Shown one piece after another: positions 1-9,130 of a DNA stretch of 38,582 nt. How positions within the stretch are numbered: position 1 is the first letter of the stretch; each line of letters starts with the position of its first letter. Source of the DNA: Pseudomonas maioricensis (lineage in GTDB: Bacteria; Pseudomonadota; Gammaproteobacteria; Pseudomonadales; Pseudomonadaceae); contig NZ_LOHG01000006.1 of assembly GCF_022790535.1 (NCBI RefSeq), positions 1 through 38,582 on the forward strand, written 5' to 3'. The notes below the pieces were generated by a model. It had not been told where the DNA came from and ran no database searches. It saw only the letters and a program-made list of their open reading frames with translations. Made by a program: the position numbers and the translations under genes.

Positions 1-110
1 GATGGGGCAAGAGCGTTTTGGTTACTTTTGTCTGGGCCGGCTTCCGGATTCTCAAAAGTGACGCGCTGTAAAAGCGCAACCAATTAAAGCCGTGACTACG
101 GTAACGGATA
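1..110 (+). repeat. 3' part of a structured Pseudomonas intergenic repeat (left copy)
   Basis: GTTACTTTTG at 21-30 pairs with CAAAAGTGAC at 53-62 (one G-T pair), and a small inner CCGG-CTT-CCGG hairpin lies at 37-47. A second hairpin, GCGCT-GTAAA-AGCGC, follows at 63-77. The same GTTTTGGTTACTTTTG ... CAAAAGTGAC module, in the same orientation, recurs at 9275-9306. The 5' half of this copy would lie off the left edge. The outer right boundary (about 110) is a guess. Similar elements occur in many Pseudomonas genomes; that is recalled knowledge and was not searched. The remaining sequence up to the wspR stop at 171 shows no gene. Confidence 0.6.
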
Positions 111-170
111 TGTACACAGATACAGAATTTATCTAGATACCTATGCTCGCCCGCGAGGCAGTCACCACAA

Positions 171-1175
171 TTACGCCACCGAAACCTGATTACGCCCGTT
201 ATGCTTGGCCGCGTACAAACCCTTGTCCGCTTCCTGAATCAACTGACGGCTGTTGCTGCCCGGCTGAGGAACGATGGTCGAGACGCCAATACTGACGGTC
301 AACGACGAGCCTGGTGTGGGTGCGATATGCGGGATGTTCATGCCCGCGACCGTCATGCGCAGCTTCTCCGCCAACAGGCGGGCGCCGCCCGGCGACGTGC
401 TCGGTAGCACCAGCGCAAACTCTTCGCCGCCGTAGCGCGCAGGCAGGTCCGACGGCCGGGCTGAGCTGGCGCGAATGGCCTTGGCCACCTGGCGCAACGC
501 TTCGTCACCTTCAAGGTGGCCGAAGTTATCGTTGAAGGCCTTGAAGAAATCGACGTCGATCATCATCAACGACAGCTGCGTCTGATCACGTGTCGCACGG
601 CGCCACTCCAGCTCCAGGTACTCGTCGAAATGGCGACGATTGGACAGGCCGGTCAAGCCATCAGAGTTCATCAGGCGCTGCAGCACCAGGTTGGTGTCGA
701 GCAGCTGCTGCTGACTCACGCGCAAGGCCCGGTAAGCTTCGTCACGCTGCAACAGGGTCATGTAAGAGCGTGAGTGATAACGAATGCGCGCCACCAGCTC
801 GATAGTGTCCGGCAGCTTGACCAGGTAATCGTTGGCCCCGGCAGAAAACGCCGCGCTCTTGATCATCGGGTCTTCTTTGGTCGAAAGCACGATGATCGGT
901 ATGTCTTTGGTCAGTGGATTATTGCGGTACTCGCGCACCAGCGTCAGGCCGTCCAGACCCGGCATGACCAGGTCCTGCAAGATGACAGTCGGCTTGATCT
1001 GAATCGCCTGAGCGATAGCCTGATGCGGATCGGCGCAGAAATGGAAGTCGATGCGCTCCTCATTGGCCAGCCCGCGCCTGACCGCTTCGCCGATCATTGC
1101 CTGGTCATCAACCAGCAGCACCATGGCCGAGTTTTCGTCATCGGGCTGGAGGGAGTCCAGCTGCAAGTCATTCAT
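171..1175 (-). CDS. wspR: WspR, diguanylate cyclase response regulator
   Basis: Output protein of the Wsp surface-sensing system; when phosphorylated by WspE it makes cyclic di-GMP from GTP in the cytoplasm. Using the ATG at 1175 it is 334 aa: an N-terminal receiver domain (about 20-140) with phospho-acceptor Asp68 in ILQDLVMP, a helical linker, and a GGDEF domain (about 170-330) with an intact GGEEF active site at about 249-253. RPSD five residues before GGEEF fits the RxxD inhibitory site, so product inhibition is probably retained. An in-frame GTG at 1196 would add 7 residues, but AGGAG sits at the right distance from the ATG at 1175. The sequence closely matches P. aeruginosa WspR from memory. 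It is last in the operon, 45 bp after wspF. Confidence 0.96.
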   Translation of the reverse strand: MNDLQLDSLQPDDENSAMVLLVDDQAMIGEAVRRGLANEERIDFHFCADPHQAIAQAIQIKPTVILQDLVMPGLDGLTLVREYRNNPLTKDIPIIVLSTKEDPMIKSAAFSAGANDYLVKLPDTIELVARIRYHSRSYMTLLQRDEAYRALRVSQQQLLDTNLVLQRLMNSDGLTGLSNRRHFDEYLELEWRRATRDQTQLSLMMIDVDFFKAFNDNFGHLEGDEALRQVAKAIRASSARPSDLPARYGGEEFALVLPSTSPGGARLLAEKLRMTVAGMNIPHIAPTPGSSLTVSIGVSTIVPQPGSNSRQLIQEADKGLYAAKHNGRNQVSVA

Positions 1176-1220
1176 TAAAGAACTCCTGATCAACACCTGA
1201 GGGTGAACCCACCTGAATAC

Positions 1221-2231
1221 TCATCGGGCAAACACCTCTTTCAAGCGCATCGAAATAGTCTCCAGCGGTCTGATCTCAACCGCCGCATCAATGGCAGCTG
1301 CCGCTTTGGGCATGCCGTACACCGCACAGGACTGCTGATCCTGCGCGATGGTCAAATAACCTTGCTGACGCATGAGCTTGAGGCCTTGAGCCCCGTCGCG
1401 GCCCATGCCCGTCAGCAAAACACCGACCGCATCTCCGGTCCAGTAACGCGCCACACTTTCAAAAAAAACATCGATTGAAGGCCGGTAGATTTCATTGACC
1501 GGCTCTGCCGTGTAGGCAAGCGTACCGTTTTTCAGTAAACGGATATGGTGATTGGTACCCGCCAGCAACACGGTGCCCGGGCGTGGTGGTTCACCTTCCT
1601 GGGCCAACCGCACCGGCAGCCCGGATGCAGTGCTGAGCCATTCAGCCATGCCCGCGGCGAACACCTGATCTACGTGCTGCACCAACACAATGGCCGCCGG
1701 GAAATTCACCGGCAAGCCCTTCAGTAACTGCTCCAGCGCAGCAGGTCCACCCGCTGAGGAACCGATGGCCACCAATTGCTGACGCTGGCCGCCTGCACGC
1801 TGCGGTGACGGGACGACCGTTTCCGAGCGCTGCTCCGGGCGCACCAACCAGCCAATATTAAGGATCTTGCGCAGCAGCGGTGCCGCAGCATCCCGGGGGT
1901 TACCAGCACCGATGGCAGGCGTATCGACAACATCCAGCGCGCCATGCCCCATGGCTTCGAAGACGCGGTGCATATTCTGCTGGCGATCCACTGTAACGAT
2001 GACGATGGCGCAAGGGGTTGCCGCCATGATCTGCCGGGTCGCTTCGACGCCGTCCATGATCGGCATGATCAGGTCCATCAGAATGACGTCCGGGGTCAGC
2101 TCCGCACATTTGCGTACGGCTTCGGCCCCGTTGCCCGCAACCCACACCACTTCGTGCGCTGGCTCCAGGGCCACCGCCCGACGCAAGGCTTCGACAGCCA
2201 TAGGCATGTCATTGACGATCGCGATCTTCAT
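1221..2231 (-). CDS. wspF: WspF, CheB-type receptor methylesterase / response regulator
   Basis: Removes methyl groups from glutamates of receptor WspA and so resets the system; its loss in other pseudomonads locks WspR on and gives wrinkly colonies (established for the family). The 336-aa protein has a receiver domain (about 1-120) with phospho-acceptor Asp53 in ILMDLIMP, a linker, and a C-terminal methylesterase domain (about 150-335). The catalytic triad can be placed by alignment with CheB: Ser159 in GSSAGG, His186 in VQHVD, and Asp279 in TGMGRDG. The start overlaps the wspE stop by 4 bp (ATGA type), which suggests translational coupling. No disruption is seen, so the adaptation arm looks functional in this strain. 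Confidence 0.96.
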   Translation of the reverse strand: MKIAIVNDMPMAVEALRRAVALEPAHEVVWVAGNGAEAVRKCAELTPDVILMDLIMPIMDGVEATRQIMAATPCAIVIVTVDRQQNMHRVFEAMGHGALDVVDTPAIGAGNPRDAAAPLLRKILNIGWLVRPEQRSETVVPSPQRAGGQRQQLVAIGSSAGGPAALEQLLKGLPVNFPAAIVLVQHVDQVFAAGMAEWLSTASGLPVRLAQEGEPPRPGTVLLAGTNHHIRLLKNGTLAYTAEPVNEIYRPSIDVFFESVARYWTGDAVGVLLTGMGRDGAQGLKLMRQQGYLTIAQDQQSCAVYGMPKAAAAIDAAVEIRPLETISMRLKEVFAR

Positions 2232-4621
2232 GCCTGAGCATCTCCAATCAGTTCAGCAACAGCGTCGAGCAGCGCATCGTCATGGAAGCTGGCCTTGGCC
2301 AGATAATAATCAGCCCCCGCATCAAGGCCGCGACGGCGATCTTCTTCGCGATCTTTATAGGAAACAACCATCACCGGCAGGGACTGCAAGCGGGTATCCC
2401 TGCGCACAAGCGTGACCAGTTCGATACCGTCCATGCGGGGCATGTCGATATCCGTGATGAGCAAATCGAAATCTTCTGCGCGCAATGCATTCCAGCCATC
2501 CATACCGTCCACGGCAACGGCCACTTCGTAGCCGCGATTGACCAGTAACTTGCGCTGCAACTCACGCACCGTCAATGAGTCGTCGACCACCAGCACGCGT
2601 TTACGCGACACGGCATCAATCTGACGATTGCGCCGGTCAATGCGCTCCAGGCGTCCGGTGTTAAGCAACTTTTCCACCGACCTGAGCATGTCTTCGACAT
2701 CGATGATCAGTACCACCGAACCGTCATCAAGCAAGGCACCCGCGGAGATATCCTGCACCTTGCCAAGCCGTGGATCGAGGGGCAGAACCACCAGCGTACG
2801 CTCACCGATAAAACGTTCAACGGCAACGCCATACACCGCATCACGCTCGCGTATCACCACGACCTTGAGCACGCCTTCGGTGTTCTGGCTGGCAGGCCGG
2901 TGCAGCAGCTGGCTGGCGGCGACCAGTCCGACGTGGCGTCCTTCGTGCCAGAAGTGCTGCCGCCCTTCCAGCTGGACAATGTCGTCGCTGTGCACATCAC
3001 TCATGCGTTCGATATGCGCTAACGGGAAGGCATACGCTTCGCCACCGACCTCCACCACCAGGCTGCGCACCACCGACAGGGTCAACGGTACTTCCATCAC
3101 AAACCGGGTGCCGTGATCCGCCTGCTGCTGAGCGACAACCACGCCGCGCAGCTGACGAACCATGTCATGGACTGCATCGAGGCCGACGCCACGTCCGGAA
3201 ATCTCGGTAACTTTGTCTTTCAGGCTGAAACCGGGCAGGAACAGAAACGTCAGCAGCTCTTCCTCACTCAACTGCGCAGCCGTTTCAGCGGGTGACAGTT
3301 GACGCTTGATGATATTGCTGCGCAGCCGCTCAAGATCAACGCCGCCACCGTCATCACTCAGTTCGACCTGCAACTGGCCGGCCTGATGCGAGGCTTTGAG
3401 ACGGATCAAGCCTTCCGCTGGCTTGCCCGCAGCAAGGCGGCGTTCGGGCAATTCGATGCCGTGGTCCACAGCGTTACGCAGCAAATGGGTCAACGGCGCT
3501 TCAAGTTTTTCCAGAACGTCGCGGTCGACCTGGGTTTTTTCGCCCTCGATTTCCAGACGAACCTGCTTGCCCAACTCACGTCCGAGGTCACGCACCATGC
3601 GCGCCTGCCCGGCAAGCACATCGGCAAAAGGTCGCATCCGGCACGCCAGTGCAGTGTCATAAAGCTCTTGCGCTCGCTGCCCCGCCACCCAGCCGAATTC
3701 GTCGAGTTCTGCAGTCTGGTTAACCAACATTTGCTGAGCTTCGGCCAGTAAACGACGCGCTTCGTCCAACGCCTTTTGCGCGTCTGGGCCAAGACCGGCC
3801 TCACCAAAGGTCGCTTCCAGATCATCCAGCGCACGACTGCTGCTGCTCTGAATCCGTTTGAGGCGCTGCATATTGGCCAGGTAGGGCTTGATGCGCTGCG
3901 TTTCGACCAGCGACTTGCTCGACAGATCCAGCAAGCTGTTCAGGCGTTCGGCGGTTACTCGCAGAACCCGTTCACCGCCCTCGGATGCCCGACGGTTACG
4001 CCGCATGGCAGGCGCAGGCGCTGGTTCAGCAAGGTTTTCTTCGGCAGATGTATCCGGACCTGGAACTGACGGGGCCGTAAAAACCGAAGGCGGGTTTTGC
4101 GTAGAAAGATCCAGCGCGAGCAACGGATCAAGACCCGAAGGCGCCGATTGAGTCAGCGCCATCGCGCTTGCCAACAAGGCATCATCAGCGGACGGCGCCA
4201 GTAACGTCGTTCCGCGCAACGCCCCGCTGCCCTGCGCCATCAGGGTATTCATGCGCTCCACATAGGCGTCGATATCCGCCTGCGCGACATTGCTCACGCC
4301 AGGCGTTGCGATGCGCATCAACAGATCGGTGCCCTGCAACAAGGCGTCGATATGTTCAGGCTGAAGGTACAGACGCCCCTCTTGAGCGCTGACCAGACAA
4401 TCTTCCATCACATGAGAGACACTGACACCGAAATGGACGCCGACAATACGCGCCGCGCCTTTGAGCGAATGAGCGGCGCGCATGCAGGCTTCCAGGTGAT
4501 CAGCCTGGGTCGGGTCACGCTCAAGGGCCAGCAAACCTGCGCTCAACACCTGAGTCTGGGCTTCGGCCTCAAGGGTGAACAGTTCGAACAGCGAGGCATC
4601 GCGCATTTCATCTGGCGTCAT
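2228..4621 (-). CDS. wspE: WspE, CheA-type hybrid histidine kinase with C-terminal receiver
   Basis: Central kinase of the Wsp complex; it autophosphorylates and passes phosphate to WspR and WspF. Within 797 aa the order is: Hpt domain with His51 in AAHSLKGAAR; a variable Ala/Pro-rich linker (about 130-210); a dimerisation region; a CheA-type ATPase with N-box HLLRNAVDHGIE (379-390), G1 DDGGG (423-427) and G2 GRGVGLD (476-482); a CheW-like domain (from about 518); and a receiver domain (about 674-797) with Asp724 in ITDIDMPRMDG. This is the hybrid CheA-CheY layout expected for WspE. It overlaps wspD and wspF by 4 bp at each end. Confidence 0.96.
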   Translation of the reverse strand: MTPDEMRDASLFELFTLEAEAQTQVLSAGLLALERDPTQADHLEACMRAAHSLKGAARIVGVHFGVSVSHVMEDCLVSAQEGRLYLQPEHIDALLQGTDLLMRIATPGVSNVAQADIDAYVERMNTLMAQGSGALRGTTLLAPSADDALLASAMALTQSAPSGLDPLLALDLSTQNPPSVFTAPSVPGPDTSAEENLAEPAPAPAMRRNRRASEGGERVLRVTAERLNSLLDLSSKSLVETQRIKPYLANMQRLKRIQSSSSRALDDLEATFGEAGLGPDAQKALDEARRLLAEAQQMLVNQTAELDEFGWVAGQRAQELYDTALACRMRPFADVLAGQARMVRDLGRELGKQVRLEIEGEKTQVDRDVLEKLEAPLTHLLRNAVDHGIELPERRLAAGKPAEGLIRLKASHQAGQLQVELSDDGGGVDLERLRSNIIKRQLSPAETAAQLSEEELLTFLFLPGFSLKDKVTEISGRGVGLDAVHDMVRQLRGVVVAQQQADHGTRFVMEVPLTLSVVRSLVVEVGGEAYAFPLAHIERMSDVHSDDIVQLEGRQHFWHEGRHVGLVAASQLLHRPASQNTEGVLKVVVIRERDAVYGVAVERFIGERTLVVLPLDPRLGKVQDISAGALLDDGSVVLIIDVEDMLRSVEKLLNTGRLERIDRRNRQIDAVSRKRVLVVDDSLTVRELQRKLLVNRGYEVAVAVDGMDGWNALRAEDFDLLITDIDMPRMDGIELVTLVRRDTRLQSLPVMVVSYKDREEDRRRGLDAGADYYLAKASFHDDALLDAVAELIGDAQA

Positions 4622-5307
4622 GAAAGGCTCCGATTGACCGCTGACAACAGTTGTTCTTCATCAAGCAAGCGCAGGCTGTAATCCTTCCATTGCAAAACGC
4701 CCCGGGTGAAGCGGGCGTTGGCATGGGTGCCGGAGCTGGACGCCGAATCCAGCAGGTGCTCTTCGATGGCATGAATTCCGTGAACTTCGTCCACGGGCAC
4801 CACTACCGGTCCACCCTCTGCAGCGACAATCAGCATACGCGGCATGATCCGGCCCGATTGAGCAGGCGTCCCCGTCGAATCCAGCCCCAGCAATTCAACC
4901 AGCGACAGGCAGGCGACCAGGGCGCCACGTACGTTGGCCACACCAAGCAGCGCCCGAGAGCGCTGATGCGGCAGCGAGTGAATGATTTGCAACGGCGCGA
5001 TCTCTATCAGGCAACGGGTGGGGAAACCGAGCCACTCCTCGCCCAGACGGAAAACCAGAATGGAGCGAGTCTTGGTCTCGACCTGAAGATCGGCGCCCGG
5101 CGCGTAATCGCGATCATCACGCGTGAGCGCATAGCGATCCAGCAACGTCGTGGCAGCCGCTGCATAGACCGGGCAGTTACGGCAATGAATGTGTTCGACC
5201 AGCAGCGGACAAGACCGGTCGCCGTGGATCCCGATGCGGTTCCAGCAATCATCAATGGCTTGGGCATCTTCGTGAATGAAGCTCGAATAGCTGTAGATTC
5301 TGCTCAT
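4618..5307 (-). CDS. wspD: WspD, CheW-like adaptor
   Basis: Adaptor thought to couple receptor WspA to kinase WspE at the inner face of the membrane. The 229-aa protein has a Cys-containing N-terminal segment (HCRNCPVY near residue 42) followed by a CheW fold from about residue 80. The CheW part shows the usual strand pattern (ILVFRLGEEWLGFPT, then GVANVRGALVACLSL). It is longer than a minimal CheW because of the N-terminal extension, which is usual for WspD. It has 4-bp overlaps with wspC upstream and wspE downstream. The position between the CheR-like and CheA-like genes fits the canonical wsp order. Confidence 0.94.
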   Translation of the reverse strand: MSRIYSYSSFIHEDAQAIDDCWNRIGIHGDRSCPLLVEHIHCRNCPVYAAAATTLLDRYALTRDDRDYAPGADLQVETKTRSILVFRLGEEWLGFPTRCLIEIAPLQIIHSLPHQRSRALLGVANVRGALVACLSLVELLGLDSTGTPAQSGRIMPRMLIVAAEGGPVVVPVDEVHGIHAIEEHLLDSASSSGTHANARFTRGVLQWKDYSLRLLDEEQLLSAVNRSLS

Positions 5308-6602
5308 CGCGGGCTACCTTGCTTGTTCACGCTGCGGGCTGCACGCTCATTGAGTCGACGTGCGCCAGCGCTGTCACCCTGAGCCGCCAGCAACGCTGCA
5401 AGTTGCGCCAGTGCTTCCGGATGCTGCGGCTGTAAATAAAGCGCCTTGCGATAGAAACCCTGCGCCTGGGCAATGCCACCCTCGACCTCGCTGAGCAGCC
5501 CCAACCAATAAAACACCTGCGCCACAGGCTCGTGACTCTTCAAAAAACGCTCACACGCAGCGCGTGCTTCAGCGCTTTTGCCTTCATTGGCCAGACTGGC
5601 GATGGTGGCCAGCAACGTCGCAATATCGTCTTTGCCGGTTGCCGCAGTGCTGGCTCCCGGCGCAAACGAACTTGAACGCTGCGGGGTCGCAAGCGACGCT
5701 GTAACCGGCCGTGGTGGAGGACGCGGCACGCTTCTTGGTGTGAAGCCTGGTGGTACTAATCCGCTGCGCGTCAGGGGCGCAGCAGGCGTTGCGACATCGG
5801 CTTGCGGCTCTGTGTAATGGCTGAAAGCGAACGTCTGAGGGATGCCTGTGGAGCGCATGCCCATGCGCGTCAACAAGCTGCCTTCAGCAGGTCCGATAAA
5901 CAGAATGCCGTCATCGCGGGTCAGGCGCTTGAGCACTTCGAACACATGCTTCTGCGTGGCCTGATCAAAATAGATCAGCAAATTGCGACAGAACACGAAG
6001 TCGTAGGCGGTCTGGTTCATTAACGCCGGATCGAGCAGATTTCCGGCGCGAAAACTGATTCGTTCACGGATTCGGTCCTGTAGCTCAAAGCCCTCTTCGG
6101 TCGCATTGAAATAGCGATCACGAAAGGAAATGTCCTCGCCGCGAAACGAGTTCTTGCCGTACACACCGCGTTGCGCACGCTGGATCGATATCGGGCTGAT
6201 GTCCATCGCGTCGATCGCGAACTGCTGTGGCAGAGCACCGGCGTCAAACAGAGCCATCGCAATCGAGTAAGGCTCCTCACCGGTGGAACACGGCAAGCTG
6301 AGGATACGGATCGGCCGCACGCTGCTCAGTTCGGCAATGCGAGCCTTGGCCAGGTTGCCTAATGAAACAAAGGATTCCGGATAGCGAAAAAACCAGGTTT
6401 CGGGAACGATCACTGCTTCAATCAGCGCCTGCTGTTCGTCCGTCGAAGACTGCAGCAGATGCCAATAGCTATCACTGTCTGCGGCCTTGGTCGCCAGATA
6501 GCGCTGGCGTATGGCACGTTCAACGATGGCTTCGCCAATGGAAGCCACGTCCAGACCAATGCGATCTTTGAGAAAACTGAAGAAGCGTGCCTCACGACTC
6601 AT
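5304..6602 (-). CDS. wspC: WspC, CheR-type methyltransferase with TPR tail
   Basis: Methylates receptor WspA using S-adenosylmethionine, opposing WspF. The 432-aa protein has an N-terminal CheR helical domain, then a SAM-binding domain with ILSLPCSTGEEPYS (about 100-113) and FVFCRNLLIYFD. After a Pro/Ser/Thr-rich linker (about 275-330), a C-terminal tetratricopeptide segment includes AQGFYRKALYLQPQHPEALA. The TPR tail separates WspC from plain CheR and is expected in this family. It has 4-bp overlaps with wspB and wspD. No defects are visible. Confidence 0.95.
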   Translation of the reverse strand: MSREARFFSFLKDRIGLDVASIGEAIVERAIRQRYLATKAADSDSYWHLLQSSTDEQQALIEAVIVPETWFFRYPESFVSLGNLAKARIAELSSVRPIRILSLPCSTGEEPYSIAMALFDAGALPQQFAIDAMDISPISIQRAQRGVYGKNSFRGEDISFRDRYFNATEEGFELQDRIRERISFRAGNLLDPALMNQTAYDFVFCRNLLIYFDQATQKHVFEVLKRLTRDDGILFIGPAEGSLLTRMGMRSTGIPQTFAFSHYTEPQADVATPAAPLTRSGLVPPGFTPRSVPRPPPRPVTASLATPQRSSSFAPGASTAATGKDDIATLLATIASLANEGKSAEARAACERFLKSHEPVAQVFYWLGLLSEVEGGIAQAQGFYRKALYLQPQHPEALAQLAALLAAQGDSAGARRLNERAARSVNKQGSPR

Positions 6603-7138
6603 GGCACCTCTCCTATGAATTCAAACTCCGAGGGCTGCGCCGGATAAAGCAGCTTACGCACCTGATCACTGAGCAGGTCCTGAATACCGATCCACTGCAC
6701 CAACCCCAACGCATCCTCACGCACCGGTCCCAGATAAGCAGCATCGGGGTTGTCCAGTCCGTAATCCCTGAACTCGTCTGGCGCGCATCTCAGCATGTCA
6801 GTGGCTTGTTCGATAATCAGCCCGAGCAAGCGTTTCGGTTGCTGAGCATCGACCTGATAATGCACCAGCACCAGTCGCGTGCTGGTGCGTGACTTGGCGC
6901 TCTGACCAAAAGCCAATGCGGCCAGGTCGATGACCGGGATCATCTGCGCACGATGGGCCAGTATGCCCACCACCCAGTGTGGAGCCTGGGCGATGACCTT
7001 GAGAGGCAGGCGAGGCAATACTTCGGCGATTTCCACCGCCTCAAGGGCGTAACGTTCATCGCCGATACGGAATAGCAGGAACAGCTTGTTCTTCGGGGCT
7101 ACCGAAGAACTGCCGCGACTGACCGGTAGCTCGCTCAT
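6599..7138 (-). CDS. wspB: WspB, CheW-like adaptor
   Basis: Second CheW-type adaptor of the Wsp complex. The 179-aa protein is essentially one CheW domain: LFLLFRIGDERYALEAVEIAEVLP near residues 19-43, then VVGILAHRAQMIPVIDL. It lies directly after wspA (9-bp gap) and overlaps wspC by 4 bp. It is distinguished from WspD by its operon position and by the lack of the Cys-rich N-terminal extension. Confidence 0.94.
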   Translation of the reverse strand: MSELPVSRGSSSVAPKNKLFLLFRIGDERYALEAVEIAEVLPRLPLKVIAQAPHWVVGILAHRAQMIPVIDLAALAFGQSAKSRTSTRLVLVHYQVDAQQPKRLLGLIIEQATDMLRCAPDEFRDYGLDNPDAAYLGPVREDALGLVQWIGIQDLLSDQVRKLLYPAQPSEFEFIGEVP

Positions 7139-7147
7139 GGCCAGTAC

Positions 7148-8776
7148 TCAGACTTTGAAACGCGAAACGCCGCTGCGCAAACCGACCGCCACCTGACTCA
7201 ACTCATCAATGGCAAAACTGGCCTGACGCAAGGACTCCACAGTCTGGCTGCTGGCGTCGCCCAACTGGACGAGCGCCTGGTTAATCTGCTCGGCACCGGT
7301 GGCCTGAGCCTGCATGCCTTCGTTGACCATCAGCACACGAGGTGCGAGCGCCTGTACCTGATGAATAATCTGTGTCAGTTGCTCGCCCACTTGAGTGACT
7401 TCGAACATTCCGCGACGGACTTCTTCGGAAAACTTGTCCATGCCCATCACGCCAGCAGATACCGCAGACTGAATCTCACGGACCATCTGCTCGATATCGT
7501 AGGTGGCCACGGCTGTCTGGTCAGCCAGGCGACGCACTTCGGTCGCGACCACGGCAAAACCACGGCCATACTCACCGGCTTTTTCAGCTTCAATCGCGGC
7601 GTTCAGCGACAGCAGGTTAGTCTGATCGGCAACCTTGACGATGGTCACGACCACCTGATTGATGTTCCCGGCCTTCTCGTTAAGGATCGCCAGCTTGGCA
7701 TTGACCAGATCGGCAGCGCCCATCACTTGGTGCATGGTGTCTTCCATGCGCGCCAGCCCCTGCTGGCCGGAACCCGCGAGAATAGAAGCCTGATCGGCAG
7801 CGCTGGTGACTTCAGTCATGGTGCGCACCAGATCACGGGAAGTCGCTGCGATTTCCCGCGAAGTAGCACCGATTTCAGTGGTGGTTGCAGCGGTTTCAGT
7901 GGCGGTCGCCTGTTGCTGCCGGGAGGTGGCAGCGATCTCTGTAACCGAGGTCGTGACCTGTACCGAAGAACGTTGCGCCTGAGAAACCAGGCCGGTCAAT
8001 TCGGTCATCATGTCGTTGAAGCCGGTTTCCACAGCACCGAACTCATCCTTGCGGTCGAGGTTGAGCCGTTTGCTCAGGTCGCCGGTACGCATGGTTTCAA
8101 GGATGCTGACGATGCGCTGCATCGGCGACATGATCGAGCGCATCAGCAGCAACCCGCATGCAGTGGCGGCAATGATCGCAATGAGCAGAGAAAGACCCAT
8201 GCTGATCTTGGCGGCAGTCACGGCGGAAACAATTTCATCGGTCGCCTGATCGGCCACTTTCTTATTAATGACAATGATGTCGTTCAGTTGCTTACGCCCC
8301 TGTGACCACACTGGCCGCGTCTGGTCGTAAAACTCTGATTTGGCTTTTGCGTAATCACCACGTTGAAAATTGGTATGGACATCGTTGAGCAGCCGCGTGT
8401 AAGTCTCACGCTGACGCTCGAAGTCAGTGAAGTTGGCCTTGTCGGCATCATCAAAAATAGTTTGTTTGTAGTTATCGACCTGCTGCTGAAGACGAGCCTC
8501 GAAGTCGTTGAACTGATCCTTTTCCGGTGCCGTCAGCTCGCGGCCTTGCCCTTCACCAATCAGCTCCAGAGTACGGATATAACTTTCGCCCCACGCACTG
8601 CGCAGCAAGGTGCTGTAGTAGACGCCGGGCAATGCATCGAGACGAACTTCCTCTTCACTGGACTGGATCGCTAACAGGCGGGAAAAAGAGACGACAACCA
8701 TCATGAGCATGATGGCAATAATTACGGCGAAACTCGCCAAAATCCGTTGGCGTAAGGTCCAGTTCTTCACGGTCAT
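7148..8776 (-). CDS. wspA: WspA, membrane methyl-accepting chemoreceptor
   Basis: Receptor of the Wsp system, which in other pseudomonads responds to surface contact. The 542-aa protein has transmembrane helix 1 (about 13-32), a periplasmic four-helix-type sensor (about 37-188), transmembrane helix 2 (191-212), a HAMP region (about 213-265), and a long cytoplasmic coiled coil whose conserved tip is VADQTNLLSLNAAIEAEKAG (about 382-401). No C-terminal CheR-docking pentapeptide is present; the protein ends GVSRFKV. Start choice is uncertain: GAGGG directly abuts the ATG at 8776, so the in-frame GTG at 8770, about 7 bp from GAGG, is a credible alternative. It is the first gene of the operon. Confidence 0.95.
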   Translation of the reverse strand: MTVKNWTLRQRILASFAVIIAIMLMMVVVSFSRLLAIQSSEEEVRLDALPGVYYSTLLRSAWGESYIRTLELIGEGQGRELTAPEKDQFNDFEARLQQQVDNYKQTIFDDADKANFTDFERQRETYTRLLNDVHTNFQRGDYAKAKSEFYDQTRPVWSQGRKQLNDIIVINKKVADQATDEIVSAVTAAKISMGLSLLIAIIAATACGLLLMRSIMSPMQRIVSILETMRTGDLSKRLNLDRKDEFGAVETGFNDMMTELTGLVSQAQRSSVQVTTSVTEIAATSRQQQATATETAATTTEIGATSREIAATSRDLVRTMTEVTSAADQASILAGSGQQGLARMEDTMHQVMGAADLVNAKLAILNEKAGNINQVVVTIVKVADQTNLLSLNAAIEAEKAGEYGRGFAVVATEVRRLADQTAVATYDIEQMVREIQSAVSAGVMGMDKFSEEVRRGMFEVTQVGEQLTQIIHQVQALAPRVLMVNEGMQAQATGAEQINQALVQLGDASSQTVESLRQASFAIDELSQVAVGLRSGVSRFKV

Positions 8777-8848
8777 CCCTCAAGAGTTCAACACCGGACT
8801 TCACGCCGGGTTCAAGAAGCGGACCGACAAACGGCCCAACGCGGCCTG

Positions 8849-8882
8849 AGTATAGCCCAGCCTCTTACGAACTAAGGGGGTT
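8849..8882 (-). promoter_or_regulatory. possible sigma70 promoter for the wsp operon
   Basis: On the minus strand TATACT (8849-8854) is a good -10 hexamer, about 73 bp before the wspA start codon. The sequence about 17-18 bp further upstream (around CCTTAG) is a poor -35 match, so activator help would be expected if this is the promoter. It was identified by eye only. Confidence 0.3.
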
Positions 8883-9011
8883 GTTTCAGAGATAAATCAG
8901 GGTTATTCCCGCCAACCTTTGAGAATTTTCTTACAGGGCCGAAATATTCGAATGAATGCTGGGGAAATTGGGGGTGATGCAGATGCAGGTTTTGCGCCGC
9001 TGATCCTGAAT

Positions 9012-9027
9012 GTCGTCAACTGACGAC
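9012..9027. promoter_or_regulatory. 16-bp palindrome upstream of wspA, operator candidate
   Basis: GTCGTCA-AC-TGACGAC is a perfect 7-bp inverted repeat with a 2-bp centre, about 236 bp upstream of the wspA start. It lies in the otherwise gene-free stretch between wspA and the structured repeat. It has no T-run and too short a loop for a terminator, so a protein binding site is the better reading. The bound regulator is unknown. Confidence 0.35.
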
Positions 9028-9130
9028 CTGAACGCTCTTGATTAAGATTGTGATGTTGTTTTTTCGCTTCAGCTATTCAGAGCCGGGCAACAACTTTGAA
9101 CACGCCACCAAATTAGCGTCGGAAGGCTGA

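Noticed and set aside
3299..3751. 150-codon open frame opposite wspE.
   Set aside because: It is antisense to the conserved Hpt-to-ATPase part of wspE; wsp codon usage explains it.
1..8776. Possible wspF or wspR disruption, as often found in wrinkly or smooth laboratory variants.
   Set aside because: All seven genes read through without frameshift and keep their catalytic residues.
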